Assembly: GCA_014381105.1 (NCBI GenBank)
Contig: JACMIO010000057.1
Coordinates: 1 to 7,137 of the forward strand
Length of the DNA: 7,137 nucleotides
Direction: 5' to 3'
Source: a bacterium
GTDB taxonomy: Archaea; Thermoproteota; Nitrososphaeria; Nitrososphaerales; Nitrososphaeraceae
Part shown: piece by piece, positions 5,552 through 7,137 of the stretch
Position numbering within the stretch: the stretch's first letter is position 1
Layout: each line of letters begins with the position of its first letter
The notes under the pieces: generated by a model
Databases searched by the model: none
Told to the model about the DNA's origin: nothing
What the model saw: only the letters and a program-made list of their open reading frames with translations
Position numbers and translations under genes: made by a program

Positions 5552-5975
5552 ATACCTCTATCTTTATTTCTTCCAAGGCATCTTGTACTAGTAAGAAGGC
5601 ATTGTATGTAGAACTCGATACCTCATATATGAGCCATATTACGGGGTTTACCTTCATGAAAGTCAAATCCGTGTTAGATGGATTCGATCCAACCAAATGT
5701 GAATGATAGACACCAATCACATTCAATCCATTAACAGATGACCATTGATATGCCTTCATTAGTTCATCAGGATCCATATTAAACGAATATTTCGAATGCG
5801 CCATATTCTCCATTCTTTTTATCATCTTCACACGGTATTCATTATTGACAATATTTCCCAAAAGTAGAGAGCATGATTCATTGGGGAAATCCTCTTTAGT
5901 GAAACGTGCTAACGTAGCCATTTGGTTTTCAGTAACTAGTAATGCTATCTCAGACAAATCATTTGTTCTCCACAT
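5541..5975 (-). CDS. JAMM/MPN+ zinc metalloprotease, stand-alone
   Basis: This is a 144-residue single-domain JAB1/MPN+ protein, the size of archaeal desampylases that cleave ubiquitin-like modifiers from targets; other members work in sulfur-carrier processing. The zinc site is recognisable: Glu33 (NESCSLLLG), His91 and His93 in VYHSHL, then Ser100 and Asp103 in PSNTDL. The family rule is HxH-x7-S-x2-D, but here only six residues separate His93 from Ser100, and the proline that usually follows HSH is Leu94. The ligands are all present, so activity is likely but not certain. The fold pattern (WLIYEVSSSTYNAFLLV at 114-130) fits the MPN core. ATG at 5975 has a TATA box at the leaderless distance. 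No ubiquitin-like or E1-like gene is in the window. It shares its strand with the cupredoxin gene upstream but has its own promoter. Confidence 0.87.
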   Translation of the reverse strand: MWRTNDLSEIALLVTENQMATLARFTKEDFPNESCSLLLGNIVNNEYRVKMIKRMENMAHSKYSFNMDPDELMKAYQWSSVNGLNVIGVYHSHLVGSNPSNTDLTFMKVNPVIWLIYEVSSSTYNAFLLVQDALEEIKIEVSKD

Positions 5976-5995
5976 GATTATCTGGAAAACCCGAA

Positions 5996-6003
5996 CTTAT
6001 ATT
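5996..6003 (-). promoter_or_regulatory. TATA box of the JAMM gene
   Basis: AATATAAG on the minus strand is centred 24-25 bp before the A of the ATG at 5975, so transcription should begin at the start codon itself. It lies in the 101-bp gap after the cupredoxin gene, which implies independent expression of the JAMM gene. Confidence 0.6.
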
Positions 6004-6076
6004 CGATTCAAATCGACGACCTTCTTTGAATTATGGTTGACATGCAAGTCCTTTGTGCTTTCAAATTAAAACATGT

Positions 6077-6880
6077 CTAGCCTAGTATTATTTTCCCCTT
6101 CATATGAGGATGCAAAGTACAGAAATAATCATATTGCGATTCCTTAAGGGTCATAGCATCAAGAATGAATGTTGCGTTCGGTTTAATAGTTTTTGAATCA
6201 AATGTTTTGCCATCGTCTATTAAACTTGTTATCGTGTGCGGAACATTATCGTTGTTTGTCCACTCTATACCACCATCATTTGGAACTGTCACATTAGCTG
6301 GTTCAAAACTGGGATTTCCCGGCGCTGATGAACCAGGAAGAATACTAGTCTTTACTGTATTTGTAATATTTCTGGCAGGAGTTGTTTCATTTTGGGCCGC
6401 CTCAGCATTTTCGATATTCTCTTGTTCGGCTTTTGGCGTAACTAGTCCGAATACATAAAATGTAGTTCCACCGACTACCGCCGCCATTACGAAGATTACC
6501 GTAATTGCCTTAAAGTAAGGTGTCCTCTTGTATGACGCAACCGTAAGTACAGTAGCGGGTATTGATATAATGAGCATTATTCCGATATATGCAGTGATAC
6601 TAGGTATTCGAGTACTTACAGTTATGGCAGCCGCAAGACCAAAGGTAACTAGAAAACCTAAAGTAATGAATGTCGCAGATTTAGCTTTTCCTGAAGTTGG
6701 AAATCCATCCTTGAAAATTCCGGCGACCAAAAATATTAATCCGATAAACATCGTGAGGATACTTACGGCATGCATTCCTTCAGTAAACGTATGGGCAATC
6801 CCTGAAAGTGAAATACCGACCCCTACAATACCTAAGGATGTAAGTCCAATCCCTGGAGTTATAAGATCCCAATCAGACAT
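6077..6880 (-). CDS. Five-helix membrane protein with C-terminal blue-copper (cupredoxin) domain
   Basis: This 267-residue protein probably carries electrons at the outer face of the cell membrane. Five hydrophobic segments (about 11-29, 38-57, 67-89, 96-117, 123-146) anchor it and, with the N-terminus inside, place the rest outside. A low-complexity linker (about 150-190, rich in E, N, A, T, P, with NET and NIT sites that may be glycosylated) leads to a plastocyanin-like domain (190-267). The type 1 copper ligands are visible as His215 (VPHTI), Cys254, His257 and Met260 in the C-x2-H-x2-M loop FCTLHPHMKG, the short amicyanin-like spacing. Cupredoxin-rich membranes are typical of ammonia-oxidising archaea, whose electron transfer relies on copper rather than c-type cytochromes. 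The function of the membrane part is not recognised. ATG at 6880 has a TATA box at about -29. The partner proteins are unknown. Confidence 0.88.
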   Translation of the reverse strand: MSDWDLITPGIGLTSLGIVGVGISLSGIAHTFTEGMHAVSILTMFIGLIFLVAGIFKDGFPTSGKAKSATFITLGFLVTFGLAAAITVSTRIPSITAYIGIMLIISIPATVLTVASYKRTPYFKAITVIFVMAAVVGGTTFYVFGLVTPKAEQENIENAEAAQNETTPARNITNTVKTSILPGSSAPGNPSFEPANVTVPNDGGIEWTNNDNVPHTITSLIDDGKTFDSKTIKPNATFILDAMTLKESQYDYFCTLHPHMKGKIILG

Positions 6881-6905
6881 TCTTTAGTACGTGACTCAGG
6901 CTCAC

Positions 6906-6913
6906 ATAATTAA
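6906..6913 (-). promoter_or_regulatory. TATA-like box of the cupredoxin gene
   Basis: TTAATTAT on the minus strand lies 26-33 bases before the ATG at 6880, predicting a transcript that starts within a few bases of the codon. Confidence 0.45.
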
Positions 6914-7053
6914 TCTTTTCTTGTACCCTAGAACGCTACTTTGGTTCTTACTGTACTCCACAATGTAAAATCTAACATTGCTGCTTGAAAAATGACCCCT
7001 TCTGAATTAGAATTGAGTTCAAATTTTCGTTAGTTAGCCAGATTACAAAAGGG

Positions 7054-7060
7054 TATAAAA
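7054..7060 (+). promoter_or_regulatory. Possible promoter for a gene beyond the right edge
   Basis: TATAAAA predicts a rightward transcript starting near 7082-7085. The ATG at 7090 gives only four codons. The ATG at 7110 opens a frame of nine codons (MSKHLYSSK) that runs off the window, and a second TATA-like CTTATATT at 7121-7128 could instead serve a start outside. The 6881-7137 region otherwise shows only a short dyad, CAATGT/ACATTG at 6961-6980. Confidence 0.3.
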
Positions 7061-7137
7061 TTTCAAACTGGCCTTGAGAAAAAAATCATATGAAAAACTT
7101 TTGAATATTATGTCAAAGCACTTATATTCAAGCAAGA

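Noticed and set aside
6528..6887. 119-codon plus-strand frame
   Set aside because: Antisense to the membrane region of the cupredoxin gene; its hydrophobic look is the mirror of the real transmembrane codons.
6930..6948. AGAAC/GTTCT inverted repeat
   Set aside because: A 5-bp stem with a 9-base spacer is expected by chance in AT-rich DNA of this length, and it is not positioned as a terminator or operator of a known gene.
7012..7030. tRNA-like GAGTTCAAATTTTCG sequence
   Set aside because: It resembles a T-loop, but no matching acceptor, D-arm or anticodon arm can be built around it.
1..7137. CRISPR array, insertion sequence, toxin-antitoxin or defence system
   Set aside because: No regularly spaced repeats, transposase motifs, terminal inverted repeats or known defence proteins were seen; the genes are mostly core metabolic and translational.

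Overview
The window looks like a piece of an AT-rich archaeal chromosome, most likely an ammonia-oxidising or related thaumarchaeon (Nitrososphaerota). The reasons are the archaeal-type fructose-1,6-bisphosphate aldolase/phosphatase, the short archaeal triosephosphate isomerase, the archaeal/eukaryal-type AspRS, an archaeal NusA-like protein encoded just before it, a membrane-anchored cupredoxin, and TATA boxes about 25-35 bp upstream of most starts with hardly any leader, which is the archaeal leaderless layout. The lineage is an inference from gene content; no rRNA is present to confirm it.

Layout from left to right. Positions 1-428 hold no convincing gene apart from a promoter just before 429 and some small dyads; the tail of a gene entering from the left edge is possible. 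A small basic winged-helix protein (429-689, +) converges on a two-gene gluconeogenic unit read leftwards: FBP aldolase/phosphatase (2495 to 1407) and then triosephosphate isomerase (1397 to 723). A hairpin plus T-rich tract lies in the 33-bp convergent gap. Upstream of that unit is a single Opp/Dpp-type ABC transporter ATPase (3627 to 2635, -) with a C-terminal four-cysteine cluster and no permease or binding protein nearby. It diverges, TTG start against TTG start, from a two-gene rightward unit: a NusA/KH-like protein (3742-4251) and aspartyl-tRNA synthetase (4256-5551). AspRS overlaps by 11 bp, tail to tail, with a stand-alone JAMM/MPN+ metalloprotease (5975 to 5541, -). Upstream of that is a five-helix membrane protein ending in a blue-copper domain (6880 to 6077, -). 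The last 257 bases contain its promoter and a possible promoter for a gene lying off the right edge.

How the genes work together. Triosephosphate isomerase equilibrates glyceraldehyde-3-phosphate and dihydroxyacetone phosphate. The bifunctional FBP enzyme then condenses the two and dephosphorylates the product to fructose-6-phosphate, so the pair catalyses consecutive steps of gluconeogenesis. The NusA-like protein and AspRS form an information-processing pair. The other genes look like independent housekeeping or envelope functions.

I see no mobile element, CRISPR array, toxin-antitoxin pair, defence island, tRNA or rRNA. Most of the window is ordinary core genome. The points most worth a second look are a KH-like protein without its GxxG loop, a JAMM active site one residue short, AspRS specificity positions that match neither described state, an orphan Fe-S-type ABC ATPase with a tandem-repeat linker, and a clustered dyad upstream of the gluconeogenic operon.
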